The notes: generated by a model from the sequence alone, not told the origin. A stretch of DNA of 28,350 nucleotides from Gammaproteobacteria bacterium (GCA_029880755.1 JAOUNW010000005.1:1-28350), one strand, 5' to 3'. Positions 13,156 through 22,577 are shown, counted from the stretch's first letter. Program-made: numbers and translations.

Positions 13156-14511
13156 TTACTTCGCCTGCGCGATAAGATCGTGATCTGTCGCGCCGGTAAT
13201 AGTCACTTCCAGAAAATCACCCGGCTGCACTTCGGTTTCCAATCCATCGATGATAACGGCGCCGTCCACTTCCGGGGCGTCTGCCCTGGAGCGCGCCAGC
13301 AGCAAACCCTCTTCGCTGTAGCCGTCGATAATAACGGTTGTGGTTTGGCCGATCTTTGCCTGGAGTTTGGCGGCACTGATGGCGGCCTGTTTTTCCATAA
13401 ACTGTTGCAGGCGTTCCTGCTTGATGTCTTCCGGTACCGGGTTGGGTAAATCGTTGGCTTTGGCCCCTTCCACCGGCGAATAGGCGAAGGCACCGACACG
13501 GTCCAGTTGTGCCCTATCCAGAAAGGCCAGCAATTCCTGAAAGTCTGCCTCCGTCTCGCCGGGAAAGCCAACGATAAACGTGCTGCGCAATGCGATATCG
13601 GGGCAAATCTTTCGCCAGTTTTCTATACGCTGTAACACGTTTTCGGCATTGGCCGGGCGCTTCATGGCTTTGAGTATGCCTGGGCTGGCGTGCTGAAAAG
13701 GAATATCGAGGTACGGCAGGATTTTTCCCTCGGCCATCAATGGTAACAACTCGTCTACGTGCGGGTACGGGTATACATAATGCAAACGTACCCAGGCACC
13801 CAACTCACCGAGGGCGGTGGCAAGTTCGGTCATGCGGGTTTTTACCGGCCGGCCATTCCAGAAACCGGTTTTGTATTTGATGTCCACGCCGTAGGCGCTG
13901 GTGTCTTGTGAGATAACCAGCAATTCTTTCACACCTGCATTGACCAGACCCTCGGCCTCACTTAACACCTCCCCCACGTCCCGGCTCACCAGATCACCGC
14001 GCAGTGCCGGGATAATGCAAAAGCTGCAACGGTGATTACAGCCCTCGGAAATTTTCAAATAGGCATAATGTCCGGGTGTGAGCTTGATACCTTGTTTGGG
14101 GATTAAATCGAATCTTGGATCATGCGCCGGCGGCAAATGGGCATGCACGGCCGTCATCACTTCGTGCATGGCGTGGGGGCCTGTCACTGCCAGCACATCC
14201 GGGAATTGCTCGCGCACAATATTGCCGCGGGCACCGAGACAACCGGTAACGATCACATTGCCGTTTTCGGCCATGGCTTCTTCGATGGCATCCAGGGATT
14301 CTTCTACTGCATCTTCAATAAAGCCGCAGGTGTTAATCACCACCACGTCCGCTTCATTGTAGTGTTGCACAACATCGTAACCTTCGGCACGTAATTGCGA
14401 GAGAATACGCTCCGAATCCACCAGTGCCTTGGGGCAACCGAGACTGACAAAGCCGACGCGGGGAGTGGCCGCGCCCTTGCCACGGCCGTTCACATTTTTA
14501 CTGGAAGCCAT
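13156..14511 (-). CDS. rimO: Ribosomal protein S12 methylthiotransferase RimO
   Basis: 451 residues from the ATG at 14511; an upstream TTG at 14517 adds two residues and is less likely. The N-terminal UPF0004 domain has C26 (SLGCPKALVDSE), C62 (NTCGF) and C91 (TGCLGARG), which hold one iron-sulfur cluster. The radical-SAM motif C158-x3-C162-x2-C165 (CNHRCSFC) holds the other. A C-terminal TRAM domain spans about 385-451. The enzyme adds a methylthio group to Asp88 of ribosomal protein S12. SLGCPKALVDSE is the version typical of RimO rather than MiaB. It is the last gene of an operon, 9 nt after the dsrE-like stop, and ends 12 bp from the end of intI. Confidence 0.96.
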   Translation of the reverse strand: MASSKNVNGRGKGAATPRVGFVSLGCPKALVDSERILSQLRAEGYDVVQHYNEADVVVINTCGFIEDAVEESLDAIEEAMAENGNVIVTGCLGARGNIVREQFPDVLAVTGPHAMHEVMTAVHAHLPPAHDPRFDLIPKQGIKLTPGHYAYLKISEGCNHRCSFCIIPALRGDLVSRDVGEVLSEAEGLVNAGVKELLVISQDTSAYGVDIKYKTGFWNGRPVKTRMTELATALGELGAWVRLHYVYPYPHVDELLPLMAEGKILPYLDIPFQHASPGILKAMKRPANAENVLQRIENWRKICPDIALRSTFIVGFPGETEADFQELLAFLDRAQLDRVGAFAYSPVEGAKANDLPNPVPEDIKQERLQQFMEKQAAISAAKLQAKIGQTTTVIIDGYSEEGLLLARSRADAPEVDGAVIIDGLETEVQPGDFLEVTITGATDHDLIAQAK

Positions 14512-14520
14512 GAACAAAAA

Positions 14521-15027
14521 CTACTGCATCTTGAGATAGGCAAAGCCCTTGGATTGCAGTTCCGCCAGACGTACAACACCGGACGGCACCAGCGTGATAC
14601 CGGGCAGGAGTTTCTTTTGGCTGAGATTGACGCTGGTGAGCGTGATATTGCATAACTCCAGTTTCACGTCCTGCACTTCCCGGGCGCTGGTGAGGCGCTC
14701 CATTAACACTTTCTTTTGCGCTTTCAGTTTCTCGTCTTCGGCAAACGGCGTGCCCTTGAGCGGGTCGTCTGTCAGAAAACGAATGCCCTCTCCGAGAAAC
14801 ACGATGCGCACGTCGTATTCCATGAGCGATTCCTGGTAGGTGTTGACCATATTATTGATGCTCACCAGAGTGGCGCCCAGCCGGTCCGGGTCGGCAAAGT
14901 CCACGTGGTATACCACTTTGGCCACCGGTTCGTCGGCAACGGCAAAAGCCGCCACACCTGACAGCATTAAAAGCGCCATGGCGCCGGCCATAAACTGTTT
15001 CAATCCTCTACCCGTTGTTCGTGTCAT
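14521..15027 (-). CDS. Exported DsrE/F-like family protein
   Basis: 168 residues. A signal peptide (about 1-32) with MAGAMALLMLSGVAAFAVA and a likely cut after AVA-D sends it to the periplasm. The mature part follows the DsrE fold: KVVYHVDFADPDRLGATL, DVRIVFLGEGIRFL, then a conserved Cys in LELCNITLTS, and the end VPSGVVRLAELQSKGFAYLK. Family members are linked to sulfur relay or sulfur oxidation, but the exported single-Cys group (COG1416-like) has no firm function. GGAGG stands 6 nt before the ATG. It overlaps cca by 20 nt and is followed by rimO after 9 nt, so all three form one operon. Confidence 0.82.
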   Translation of the reverse strand: MTRTTGRGLKQFMAGAMALLMLSGVAAFAVADEPVAKVVYHVDFADPDRLGATLVSINNMVNTYQESLMEYDVRIVFLGEGIRFLTDDPLKGTPFAEDEKLKAQKKVLMERLTSAREVQDVKLELCNITLTSVNLSQKKLLPGITLVPSGVVRLAELQSKGFAYLKMQ

Positions 15028-16288
15028 CTTGACCTCCTTCCGTTATCGCGGAATTGCTTGCCTTTACCACTTGCTTCACTGCATTCAAACGCGCCTGACG
15101 AATTCGTTCACCGACCAGCGCACCCTGTTCGCCGTTAATGCCGGCCACCTTGGCGATCTCCGTTGTGTCCACGGCGGCGGCAGCCTTGTAGGCCTGCCGA
15201 AATCCCTCGGCCTGCGCATAAGACTCGGACTCCTTGCCTTTTCTGCCGCGGGAGTCGGCCTCGCACGTCAGCAAAAACTGTTGAAAGCGTTCCGGTTTAC
15301 GGAAGGCGTCCAGTGCCTCCAGCGTTTTCAGAACCGTTTGCGGCGTCAGTTCGTCAAAGCGATGGCAGTGGGTGTGATAACGGGCAGCGATAACCGCCAA
15401 GTCACGGTAATCATTGGGGATACGAAATCGCTGGCACAAGGCCTTGACCAGTTCGGCGCCCCGTTCTTCGTGATCAATGTGCTTGGGCCACTCGGCTTCC
15501 GGCGTTGTACCCTTGCCCAGATCATGCACCAGTGCGGCAAATCGCACCTGTTTGTCCTGTGTTAATGCCGTTGCCTGATCCAATACCATCATGCAATGGA
15601 CGCCCGTGTCCACTTCCGGGTGATGGGCCTCCGGTTGCGGCACACCGTACAGGGCATCGATTTCCGGGAACAGGCGAGCCAGGGCACCGCAGGCGCGCAA
15701 CACCTTGAAGAACCGGGAAGGTGCCGGCTCCCCTAACGCCCCTTCCAGCTCTGCCCAGACACGCTCGGGCACCAGGTAATCCACTTCACCGTTTTCCACC
15801 ATTTGTTTCATGAGCTTGTGGGTGCTGTGGGCAACACGGAATCCCCATTTGTCGAAACGGGCGGCAAAGCGGGCCACGCGCAGCACCCGCACCGGGTCCT
15901 CGACAAAGGCCGGTGACACGTGGCGCAGATAACCTTCCTGCAGGTCCTTCTGGCCATGAAAAGGATCGATGAGCGTACCGTCCTCGGCCTCGGCCATGGC
16001 GTTAATGGTCAGATCGCGGCGTTGCAGGTCTTGCTCCAGGGTGACATCCGGTGAAGAGTAGACGGTAAAACCTTTGTAACCCTTACCGGATTTACGCTCG
16101 GTACGCGCCAGGGCGTATTCCTCTTTGGTTTCCGGATGCAGAAAAACAGGAAAGTCGGCGCCCACGGGTTTAAACCCCTTGGCCTCCATGTCTTCCGGGG
16201 TGGCGCCCACGACCACGTAATCCCGGTCCTTGACCGGGAGCTTTAACAGCTTGTCGCGTACGGCGCCGCCCACCAGATAGATTTCCAT
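15008..16288 (-). CDS. cca: Multifunctional CCA tRNA nucleotidyltransferase / HD phosphohydrolase
   Basis: 426 residues. The class II nucleotidyltransferase head has GGAVRD (7-12) and the metal-binding D21xD23 in KDRDYVVVG. RRDLTINAMA (90-99) and VEDPVRVLRVARFAARF (129-145) follow. The C-terminal HD domain has H255-D256 in LVHDLGKG, as in the gammaproteobacterial enzyme with added phosphatase and 2',3'-cyclic phosphodiesterase activity. It adds or repairs the 3' CCA of tRNAs using CTP and ATP. AGGA precedes the ATG. The gene is first in the cca - dsrE-like - rimO operon and divergent from the aminopeptidase gene, with 53 bp between. Confidence 0.97.
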   Translation of the reverse strand: MEIYLVGGAVRDKLLKLPVKDRDYVVVGATPEDMEAKGFKPVGADFPVFLHPETKEEYALARTERKSGKGYKGFTVYSSPDVTLEQDLQRRDLTINAMAEAEDGTLIDPFHGQKDLQEGYLRHVSPAFVEDPVRVLRVARFAARFDKWGFRVAHSTHKLMKQMVENGEVDYLVPERVWAELEGALGEPAPSRFFKVLRACGALARLFPEIDALYGVPQPEAHHPEVDTGVHCMMVLDQATALTQDKQVRFAALVHDLGKGTTPEAEWPKHIDHEERGAELVKALCQRFRIPNDYRDLAVIAARYHTHCHRFDELTPQTVLKTLEALDAFRKPERFQQFLLTCEADSRGRKGKESESYAQAEGFRQAYKAAAAVDTTEIAKVAGINGEQGALVGERIRQARLNAVKQVVKASNSAITEGGQDDTNNG

Positions 16289-16341
16289 TGGCTAATCCTA
16301 ATGTGGCATAGTCAAAAGACCAAGGACTAATACACACAACG

Positions 16342-17406
16342 ATGCCGTCTTCTTACCGCTTTTGCCGTTTCACTGCTTTTTTGCTTGTCTTTTTACTGAG
16401 CGGTTGCGGCAATCTTTCTTATTACGCCCAGTCTGTTGGCGGCCAGTGGCAAGTGTGGCGCGCGCAACAGGACATCGACGCCATACTCGCCGATCCGGAT
16501 AGCACACCGGTACTCAAGGAAAAACTGCGAACCATTCTGGAGATCCGGCGTTTTGCCAGTGAGCAACTGTCCCTGCCGGACAATGACAGTTACCGCAGTT
16601 ACGCCGACCTCAAACGCCCCTATGTGGTCTGGAATGTGTTTGCGGCACCGGAACTTTCGGTAACACCGGAACAATGGTGTTTTCTGTTTGCCGGTTGCGT
16701 CAGTTATCGCGGCTATTTCTCAAAACAAGATGCGGAAGACTTCGCCAGCGAATTAAAAACAAACAACCGGGATGTGTACGTGGCGGGTATCGCCGCCTAT
16801 TCGACATTGGGCTGGTTTGATGATCCTGTACTGAATACGGTGATGCATCGCTCCAGCACTGATCTTGCCGCGCTTATTTTTCATGAACTGTCACATCAGA
16901 AACTTTATATCAAAGGCGACACCACCTTTAACGAGTCCTTTGCCACTGCCGTGGAGATGCTGGGAACCCGGTACTGGCTTGAAGTTAACAATGATCCGCA
17001 GGAGTACGGCGCTTATCTGAAACGTAAGCAACGTCATGATGATTTTATCCAGCTGGTAACGCAGTCCCGCGAAAAATTACAGCAACTTTATGCCAGCAGC
17101 GAAACTGATGAAGCCAAGCGGGATGGGAAGCAGAAGACGCTACAGAAATTGAAACAGGACTATGCACGGCTGAAACAACACTGGGATGGCGATAATCGCT
17201 ATGATGCCTGGTTTACCACAGATTTGAATAACGCCAAGCTTGCCTCGGTTGCCGCCTACCATACGTGGGTGCCGGCATTTCTGGCTATATTTGAGCAGTC
17301 GGGAAAAGACTGGCTAATTTTTTATCAGCAGGTGGAAAAACTGGGCAAGCTCGATAAAACGCAACGAACCGCCGAGCTCAAGAAGTTAACTCCTCCGACG
17401 CAATAA
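16342..17406 (+). CDS. Putative lipoprotein zinc aminopeptidase (COG4324-like)
   Basis: 354 residues. The lipobox LLSGC puts the acylated Cys at 22. The zinc-protease motif HELSH lies at 181-185, followed by a glutamate in FNESFATAVE (196-205) that is likely the third metal ligand. The opening NLSYYAQSVGGQWQVW and the MHRSSTDLAALIFHELSHQ block are typical of predicted aminopeptidases of COG4324/PF10023. The second half is a charged helical region. It would act at the periplasmic face of a membrane. Function is predicted only. No Shine-Dalgarno is evident before the ATG at 16342. Confidence 0.88.
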   Translation: MPSSYRFCRFTAFLLVFLLSGCGNLSYYAQSVGGQWQVWRAQQDIDAILADPDSTPVLKEKLRTILEIRRFASEQLSLPDNDSYRSYADLKRPYVVWNVFAAPELSVTPEQWCFLFAGCVSYRGYFSKQDAEDFASELKTNNRDVYVAGIAAYSTLGWFDDPVLNTVMHRSSTDLAALIFHELSHQKLYIKGDTTFNESFATAVEMLGTRYWLEVNNDPQEYGAYLKRKQRHDDFIQLVTQSREKLQQLYASSETDEAKRDGKQKTLQKLKQDYARLKQHWDGDNRYDAWFTTDLNNAKLASVAAYHTWVPAFLAIFEQSGKDWLIFYQQVEKLGKLDKTQRTAELKKLTPPTQ

Positions 17407-17450
17407 AAATTCTATTGCGCCCTACGCACGATTTCGATTCACAGCGCGAC

Positions 17451-17488
17451 AAAAAACTACGGCGGATTTGCTCGCGCTCATCCGCCGT
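17451..17488 (-). terminator. Rho-independent terminator of the RRM gene
   Basis: ATCCGCCGT (17480-17488) and ACGGCGGAT (17459-17467) form a perfect 9-bp stem with a 12-nt loop. On the minus strand the stem is followed by TAG and then six Ts (17451-17456). It lies 36 bp beyond the stop of the 17524 gene. The plus strand has no T-run, though the stem may also slow transcription from the aminopeptidase gene. Confidence 0.8.
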
Positions 17489-17523
17489 GGGTAAGATTGG
17501 TTAAGTGATCTCTGTGTAAACGT

Positions 17524-17829
17524 TTAACTTGCGTACCTGGCCTGCATGCTTTGCCATTGATGACGCGCATGCATATGACTCCAGGTTTTGTCATTAATGG
17601 GGCGCAACACCAGGGGCAAGCCTTTCAGTTTTTTCCCGTTAAGCGCGCTGATGGCGATATGGGCCTGGATGCCATCCTCCAGATCAATAATGGCATAACC
17701 TCTTGAGCCGGGTTTATTGGGATCCGCAGCACGCATGAATAAAATCTTTCCCAGACCCTGGCCCTCGAACAATAAATGTATCTCCGCCTCGTTGACGCTG
17801 GCTGATAAATTTCCCACATATAAATTCAT
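17524..17829 (-). CDS. RRM-domain RNA-binding protein
   Basis: 101 residues, one RNA recognition motif filling about 1-78. RNP2 is LYVGNL (3-8). RNP1 is SRGYAIIDL (about 42-50), in place of the usual [KR]G[FY][GA][FY] pattern. The short C-terminal tail is rich in His, Arg and Gln (HMHARHQWQSMQARY). This is the size and order of the small bacterial RRM proteins related to cyanobacterial Rbps. Those bind single-stranded RNA, and some respond to cold. GGGAGG stands 6 nt before the ATG, and a good terminator follows. It appears to be a single-gene unit. Confidence 0.9.
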   Translation of the reverse strand: MNLYVGNLSASVNEAEIHLLFEGQGLGKILFMRAADPNKPGSRGYAIIDLEDGIQAHIAISALNGKKLKGLPLVLRPINDKTWSHMHARHQWQSMQARYAS

Positions 17830-18029
17830 AAAACCTCCCTGACTTCACTGGCAAAACACAATCTATGGACTTCCAGTATCGACCCCACGACCGGGCAACA
17901 CAACGCACCGACCCTTCCACTTGTCCGGATGATTTGGCCTGCCGTCTTTTTACGAATGGGGAACAATGAAAAGTGCTGACAAACGGCACTTAATTTTCTG
18001 AGTAAACCTTAGGGGCTTTATTGAGGTTG

Positions 18030-18989
18030 CTAGGAACGCCGGGCCCAGTGGCGAAAACCGGAATAGCTGTCGCTCACTGACGGCCCGAGATACGTTGGCA
18101 CAACACTCTCCAATGTTGCCGGTGTGATACCGAAATCCTTGGGGAATCCCCGCGAACACACGCTATCCACTTGCAGGGATTTGTAATTATCCAGCGAAAA
18201 TGGTTTGCCCGGCACGAACTCCAGGGCCATTGCCTGCAACCAGGAAAGCTGCTTATTCAATTTAATAATTCGGGTGTTTAAACCGAGTTGCGCGGCAATG
18301 TAGGAAACCAGTTCATGCAGTTGATAGGTCCTGGGGCCACACAGTTCATACACCTGACCATAGGTATAACGATCGTCCATTGATGTGACAATAGCCGCCG
18401 CGACGTCCTCCACGTAGACAGGTTGAAATCTGCTATCGGCGCAGGCCAAAGCAAACACCCAGGGCGAAAGTTTTAACAAACCGGCAAAGCGATTAATAAA
18501 ACTATCGTGTGGCCCGAAAATCACTGAAGACCTGAAGCTGGTGGCATGAAATCCGGGTATACCGGAATGCAATGCCAAATATTCACCGCGGGCCTTGGTA
18601 CGCAAATAATGACTGGGCGCCCACTCCGACGCACCCAAAGCACACATATGCAATAAACGCTTTACGCCGGATTTCTTGCAGGCCTCAACGACATGCGCCA
18701 CATGGTGCACATGAGCATCGGCAAAACCTTTACCCCGGTGGCCCCGTTCATTCAGGATGCCCACAAGATTAACCACTGTGTCAGATTTTTCGAACTCTCT
18801 GGCAAGCAATGCGACATCTCGCGGATCACCCTGGACCACATCAACACCTGGCAATACCAGTAAATCACGATGTCGCTCGCGGCGGCGGGAAATCACGCGC
18901 ACCACATGGCCATGCTCGGCCAGTCGCCTGACCACGCTATGGCCGACAAAGCCGGTGCCGCCAAGAACTGTAACGTGATGCTGTGTCAT
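18030..18989 (-). CDS. NDUFA9-like NAD(P)-binding (atypical SDR) protein
   Basis: 319 residues. The Rossmann-fold dinucleotide motif GGTGFVGHSVVRRL (10-23) is followed by RVISRRRER, which favours NADP(H) binding. It also contains VVNLVGILNERG and FRSSVIFGPHDSFINRFAGL (about 152-171). These match the extended/atypical SDR group that includes the NDUFA9 subunit of complex I and related bacterial 'complex I NDUFA9 family' proteins. The usual catalytic YxxxK is weak here (YLRTKARGEYL gives Y-x3-K), so activity is uncertain. The actual substrate is unknown. A 12-bp palindrome (19013-19024) lies just upstream of the start. Confidence 0.85.
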   Translation of the reverse strand: MTQHHVTVLGGTGFVGHSVVRRLAEHGHVVRVISRRRERHRDLLVLPGVDVVQGDPRDVALLAREFEKSDTVVNLVGILNERGHRGKGFADAHVHHVAHVVEACKKSGVKRLLHMCALGASEWAPSHYLRTKARGEYLALHSGIPGFHATSFRSSVIFGPHDSFINRFAGLLKLSPWVFALACADSRFQPVYVEDVAAAIVTSMDDRYTYGQVYELCGPRTYQLHELVSYIAAQLGLNTRIIKLNKQLSWLQAMALEFVPGKPFSLDNYKSLQVDSVCSRGFPKDFGITPATLESVVPTYLGPSVSDSYSGFRHWARRS

Positions 18990-19012
18990 ATCAGAGATTC
19001 GCTATGAAAATT

Positions 19013-19024
19013 ACCATTAATGGT
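19013..19024. promoter_or_regulatory. 12-bp perfect palindrome upstream of the NDUFA9-like gene
   Basis: ACCATTAATGGT is a perfect palindrome 24 bp before the start codon at 18989. It may be an operator, but nothing ties it to a known regulator. Confidence 0.3.
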
Positions 19025-19150
19025 TGGTAAGGCCTGTTTTTTGTACAGTTCAGGCCAGGCAAAGTCAAGTCTGAACAAGCCTATAACAGACCCGCGCAGT
19101 AACTATATTCTTTCGACAATTGCCGAGGAGTAATTCAGACAGCGACGAAA

Positions 19151-21151
19151 TTAGCGCGATTCTTCCGGCGTGACATCAGGCATACGGACTCGAAGCGATT
19201 TGGGCTGTTCACCCAAACGGTGATCGTATACTGCCGTAAAGCTCATCACATTTTTTACGTAGTCACGAGTTTCATTATAGGGAATGGTTTCTACCCAAAC
19301 ATCGGCAGGTAACGTTTCCTGATCCGGCAACCACTTTTTCACGCGGTGAGGGCCTGCATTATAGGAAGCAGTGGCAAGCATCTGGCTGCCGTCATTACGC
19401 TCCAGGACTGTCTTTAAATAATTGGTGCCCAGCAACACATTATTTCTTATATTAAGAATCGTTGAGTTGTTGCGTATGGGCATTTTTAATCTGCGCCCTA
19501 CCTGACGCCCCGTTGCCGGCATTAACTGCATCAAGCCCAATGCGCCCGCGCTGGAACGGGCGTCAGTAATAAATGCACTTTCCTGGCGTATCACACCGTA
19601 AATCCAGCTGGCCTCAATACCTGTACGCTCTGCGTAATCCTCCACCACATCGCGATACAAAACCGGGAAACGTAAATCCAGATCATCCACATGATCTGAC
19701 TTGGTAACCGTATAGATTGCCCTGTCGTGCCAACCCCAATGACGCGCCACCACCGCAGCCACCTGCAATTCCCGATTGTTCATTCGGCGCAACACCCAGT
19801 TCCATTGGCGCCGGGCACGTACAATATCACCCAGCGCATAGAGCTCATGGGCTGAAAGGATACCGGGGCGTGCCAACAAATCGGTTAATTCATCAGGTGT
19901 GGCCTCGATACTTTCATGTTGCATGGCGTAGTCTTGATCCAATCGGTCAGCTGCCATAAAACCGTAGTAACCGCGCTCTGTCGCCACTGTTTTGAGTATA
20001 TTCATGGCTGCTTTCTTGTCGCCGGTTTCTTCCAGCACACGCGCGCGCCAGTAGCGCCAGCGGGAGGTACTCTGCTCAGGCTCCGGCAGCGCCGAAATAA
20101 ACTGGCCGGCAGTCGGCCAATCCTGCGATCTTAAAGCGGCCTTGACTCGCCATATTCTGGTTTTTTCATCATCGGCAGCGACAGAGACTGCGGCAAGCCA
20201 ATGGAGAGCATCCGGCAAATGTTTTTGCGCGGCCAGTATGCCAAGCTTTCCGAAAACATAATTTTCGTCTTCGCCGAAAAACTGAAACCGGTCTTTCAGA
20301 TCACGCCAACGATCCATGGCCACTTCTGGATCATTGTAGGCCAGGCGCACAACACCGTGTTTCACGATCATTCGTGCCACGGGAGTGGAGACATCATAGT
20401 CGATATTTTTTAATTCACGATCGGGATGCCAATGCACCGCCTCCCAACGGCGCATCCATATTCGCTCTTTGGTGGGCAGGCGTTCCGCCAGTTGTCTGGC
20501 CAGGCTGATCTGGCGACGCTCCATGGCCAGCTTGATGCGTTCCCACACCAACTCCTGGGTCATGTGTCCGGCCTTGTGCCAGGAATCAAATACCTGATTA
20601 CACACGGAAGGCAGGCGCTTGCCGGTCAACCATAGCTTTTCCACTTCCGCCATTAACGGTGCCTGATCTTCACTCGTGCGAATCAAGTGACGCAGGCGAT
20701 AACAGGTTAACTTGGGATCATCGTCAACGTTGTTGTATACCAACATAAAGGTTTCCCAGTCGTCCTTGCGTGCAAGCTGATACAACCATTGGGTGCGCAG
20801 GTTTTCACCGACAGGTGCATGGGTATTCTGACGAATAAACGTAAACAGGGTCTGGTAGGGAATACGGGAAAGATTGGCCTTCAAGTATTCGTACTGGGCG
20901 TAATTTTGCAGGACATAACCATCCAGCTCACTATATAGCTTACGAAATTTACTGTAATTACCTGCCTTAACCGCTCTCATGGCCTCGCGATAACTGGCCC
21001 GCTGGCTGTCAATATCAGCTTCCCGGGCGTCAGACTCCATAACAGCCTCAGATTCAGCGGTGACTTCATTGTCCTGCTTCGCGGACAAGCCGGAAGGCAG
21101 CAATAACGCGACGGCAAAAAACAAGGCGAACAGTTGATGATTTGTTGTCAT
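19151..21151 (-). CDS. slt: Soluble lytic murein transglycosylase
   Basis: 666 residues. It has a signal peptide (about 1-24, ending LSAK) and a long superhelical region of paired helices (about 60-470). The C-terminal SLT domain has the catalytic Glu524 in GVIRQESAF, then SSAGALGLMQLMPATG, NVLLGTNYLK, ATASYNAGPHRV and ETIPYNETRDYVKNV. This is the layout of E. coli Slt70, and the length fits. The enzyme cleaves the MurNAc-GlcNAc bond of peptidoglycan in the periplasm, making a 1,6-anhydro end. It is divergent from the aldehyde dehydrogenase gene, with 61 bp between. Confidence 0.95.
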   Translation of the reverse strand: MTTNHQLFALFFAVALLLPSGLSAKQDNEVTAESEAVMESDAREADIDSQRASYREAMRAVKAGNYSKFRKLYSELDGYVLQNYAQYEYLKANLSRIPYQTLFTFIRQNTHAPVGENLRTQWLYQLARKDDWETFMLVYNNVDDDPKLTCYRLRHLIRTSEDQAPLMAEVEKLWLTGKRLPSVCNQVFDSWHKAGHMTQELVWERIKLAMERRQISLARQLAERLPTKERIWMRRWEAVHWHPDRELKNIDYDVSTPVARMIVKHGVVRLAYNDPEVAMDRWRDLKDRFQFFGEDENYVFGKLGILAAQKHLPDALHWLAAVSVAADDEKTRIWRVKAALRSQDWPTAGQFISALPEPEQSTSRWRYWRARVLEETGDKKAAMNILKTVATERGYYGFMAADRLDQDYAMQHESIEATPDELTDLLARPGILSAHELYALGDIVRARRQWNWVLRRMNNRELQVAAVVARHWGWHDRAIYTVTKSDHVDDLDLRFPVLYRDVVEDYAERTGIEASWIYGVIRQESAFITDARSSAGALGLMQLMPATGRQVGRRLKMPIRNNSTILNIRNNVLLGTNYLKTVLERNDGSQMLATASYNAGPHRVKKWLPDQETLPADVWVETIPYNETRDYVKNVMSFTAVYDHRLGEQPKSLRVRMPDVTPEESR

Positions 21152-21212
21152 GGCACTAAGTATAGGTAACTATCTTGGTTAGTCTAATTGAAAATAACCG
21201 GGAAAATGATGA

Positions 21213-22577
21213 ATGGCCATTGAGACGCGCAATCCGGTAACCGGAGAATTACTGAAAGAGTTTCGAAGCTGGAACAGCACCGAACTGGATTCCGTACTAA
21301 ACGACGTCGCCCAGGCAACGCCACTCTGGCAGAAAACAACACTTGATCAACGGGCGCAACACTTACGCGCGGCAGCATCGCTGTTACGCAAAAACCAGGA
21401 GCAATATGCCCAGCTAATCACCATGGAAATGGGAAAAGTCATCGCTGAAGCCAGGGCGGAAGTGGAGAAATGCGCCACGGGTTGCGACTACTACGCAGAC
21501 AACGCCGCCGAATTTTTAAAAGATGACATGATCGAATCCGATGCAGGACGTAGTTATGTTGCCTGCTTACCTCTGGGGACAATCCTGGCAATCATGCCCT
21601 GGAATTTTCCTTTCTGGCAGGTGTTTCGTTTTGCTGCACCCGGACTCATGGCGGGCAATACTGTCGTACTGAAACACGCCTCTAACACGCCGCAATGTGC
21701 GCTCGCCATCGAACAACTGTTTCTTCAGGCCGGTTTGCTCAAAAACGTTTTTCGCACGCTCTTGATTTCCGCAGAACAAACCCGGTCCGTGATTGAAGAT
21801 CGCAGAATCCATGCCGTTACCCTTACCGGCAGTGAGACTGCCGGGCGGCGAGTGGCCTCCGTTGCCGGCGCCTGTATTAAAAAGACGGTGCTGGAACTGG
21901 GTGGGTCCGATGCCTTTGTGGTGCTGGAAGACGCCGATCTGGATGAAGCAGCAAAGGTGGCTGTGAAGTCGCGATTTTTAAACAGCGGTCAAAGCTGCAT
22001 TGCTGCCAAACGCATTATATTGGTTGAGGCAATCGCCGACGCATTTGTTGAACGTTTTGTTAAATTAGTCCGGGCGCTGAAACCGGGCAACCCCCTGGAT
22101 TCTGACCACCACATAGGTCCCCTGGCGCGTCACGATCTGCGGGACACGCTCCATGAGCAAGTCAGGGACTCCATCACACAGGGCGCGACACCAGTCCTGG
22201 GATGCAAAGTGATTGATGGGCCCGGTACGTTTTATGAAATTTCCATTCTTGATAATGTGCTCCCCGGAATGCGCGCCTATGATGAAGAGCTCTTTGGCCC
22301 CGTGGCCTGTATTGTTCGGGTGAAAAATGAGCAAGAGGCGTTACAAATGGCCAATCTCCATAAATATGGTCTAGGCGCTTCAGTCTGGACGCGGGACGTC
22401 GCACGCGGTGAACGTTTTGCGCGGGACATGCAATCCGGGGCAAGTTTTGTTAACGGTCTGGTGAAAAGTGATGCGCGCCTGCCTTTTGGCGGCATCAAGG
22501 GCTCGGGCTATGGCAGAGAGCTGTCTCGTCATGGCATTCACGAGTTTGTGAATCTTAAAACCATCTGGATTAAATAA
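21213..22577 (+). CDS. NAD(P)-dependent aldehyde dehydrogenase, succinate-semialdehyde type
   Basis: 454 residues, a short ALDH. Visible are PWNFPFWQVFRFAAPGLMAGN (oxyanion Asn131), the cofactor Lys154, the general base Glu228 in LELGGSD, the catalytic nucleophile Cys262 in NSGQSCIAAKR, and PFGGIKGSGYGRELSRHGI near the end. The closest group is the GabD/Sad-like (YneI) family that oxidises succinic semialdehyde to succinate. ELGGSDAFVV, in place of ELGGNAPFIV, is typical of the Sad subgroup. The true substrate is inferred. The tail has 18 nt before the exporter gene, so the two are likely co-transcribed. Confidence 0.93.
   Translation: MAIETRNPVTGELLKEFRSWNSTELDSVLNDVAQATPLWQKTTLDQRAQHLRAAASLLRKNQEQYAQLITMEMGKVIAEARAEVEKCATGCDYYADNAAEFLKDDMIESDAGRSYVACLPLGTILAIMPWNFPFWQVFRFAAPGLMAGNTVVLKHASNTPQCALAIEQLFLQAGLLKNVFRTLLISAEQTRSVIEDRRIHAVTLTGSETAGRRVASVAGACIKKTVLELGGSDAFVVLEDADLDEAAKVAVKSRFLNSGQSCIAAKRIILVEAIADAFVERFVKLVRALKPGNPLDSDHHIGPLARHDLRDTLHEQVRDSITQGATPVLGCKVIDGPGTFYEISILDNVLPGMRAYDEELFGPVACIVRVKNEQEALQMANLHKYGLGASVWTRDVARGERFARDMQSGASFVNGLVKSDARLPFGGIKGSGYGRELSRHGIHEFVNLKTIWIK

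Noticed and set aside
14840..15565. 241-aa open frame on the plus strand
   Set aside because: It lies antisense to cca and the dsrE-like gene, which have clear motifs; its composition is that of a shadow frame.
17971..17991. Hairpin AAGTGC/GCACTT as terminator of the NDUFA9-like gene
   Set aside because: Only a 6-bp stem and four Ts follow on the minus strand; too weak to call.
19029..19055. Inverted repeat GGCCTG...CAGGCC after slt
   Set aside because: No T-run on the minus strand after the stem and a long loop; could be chance.
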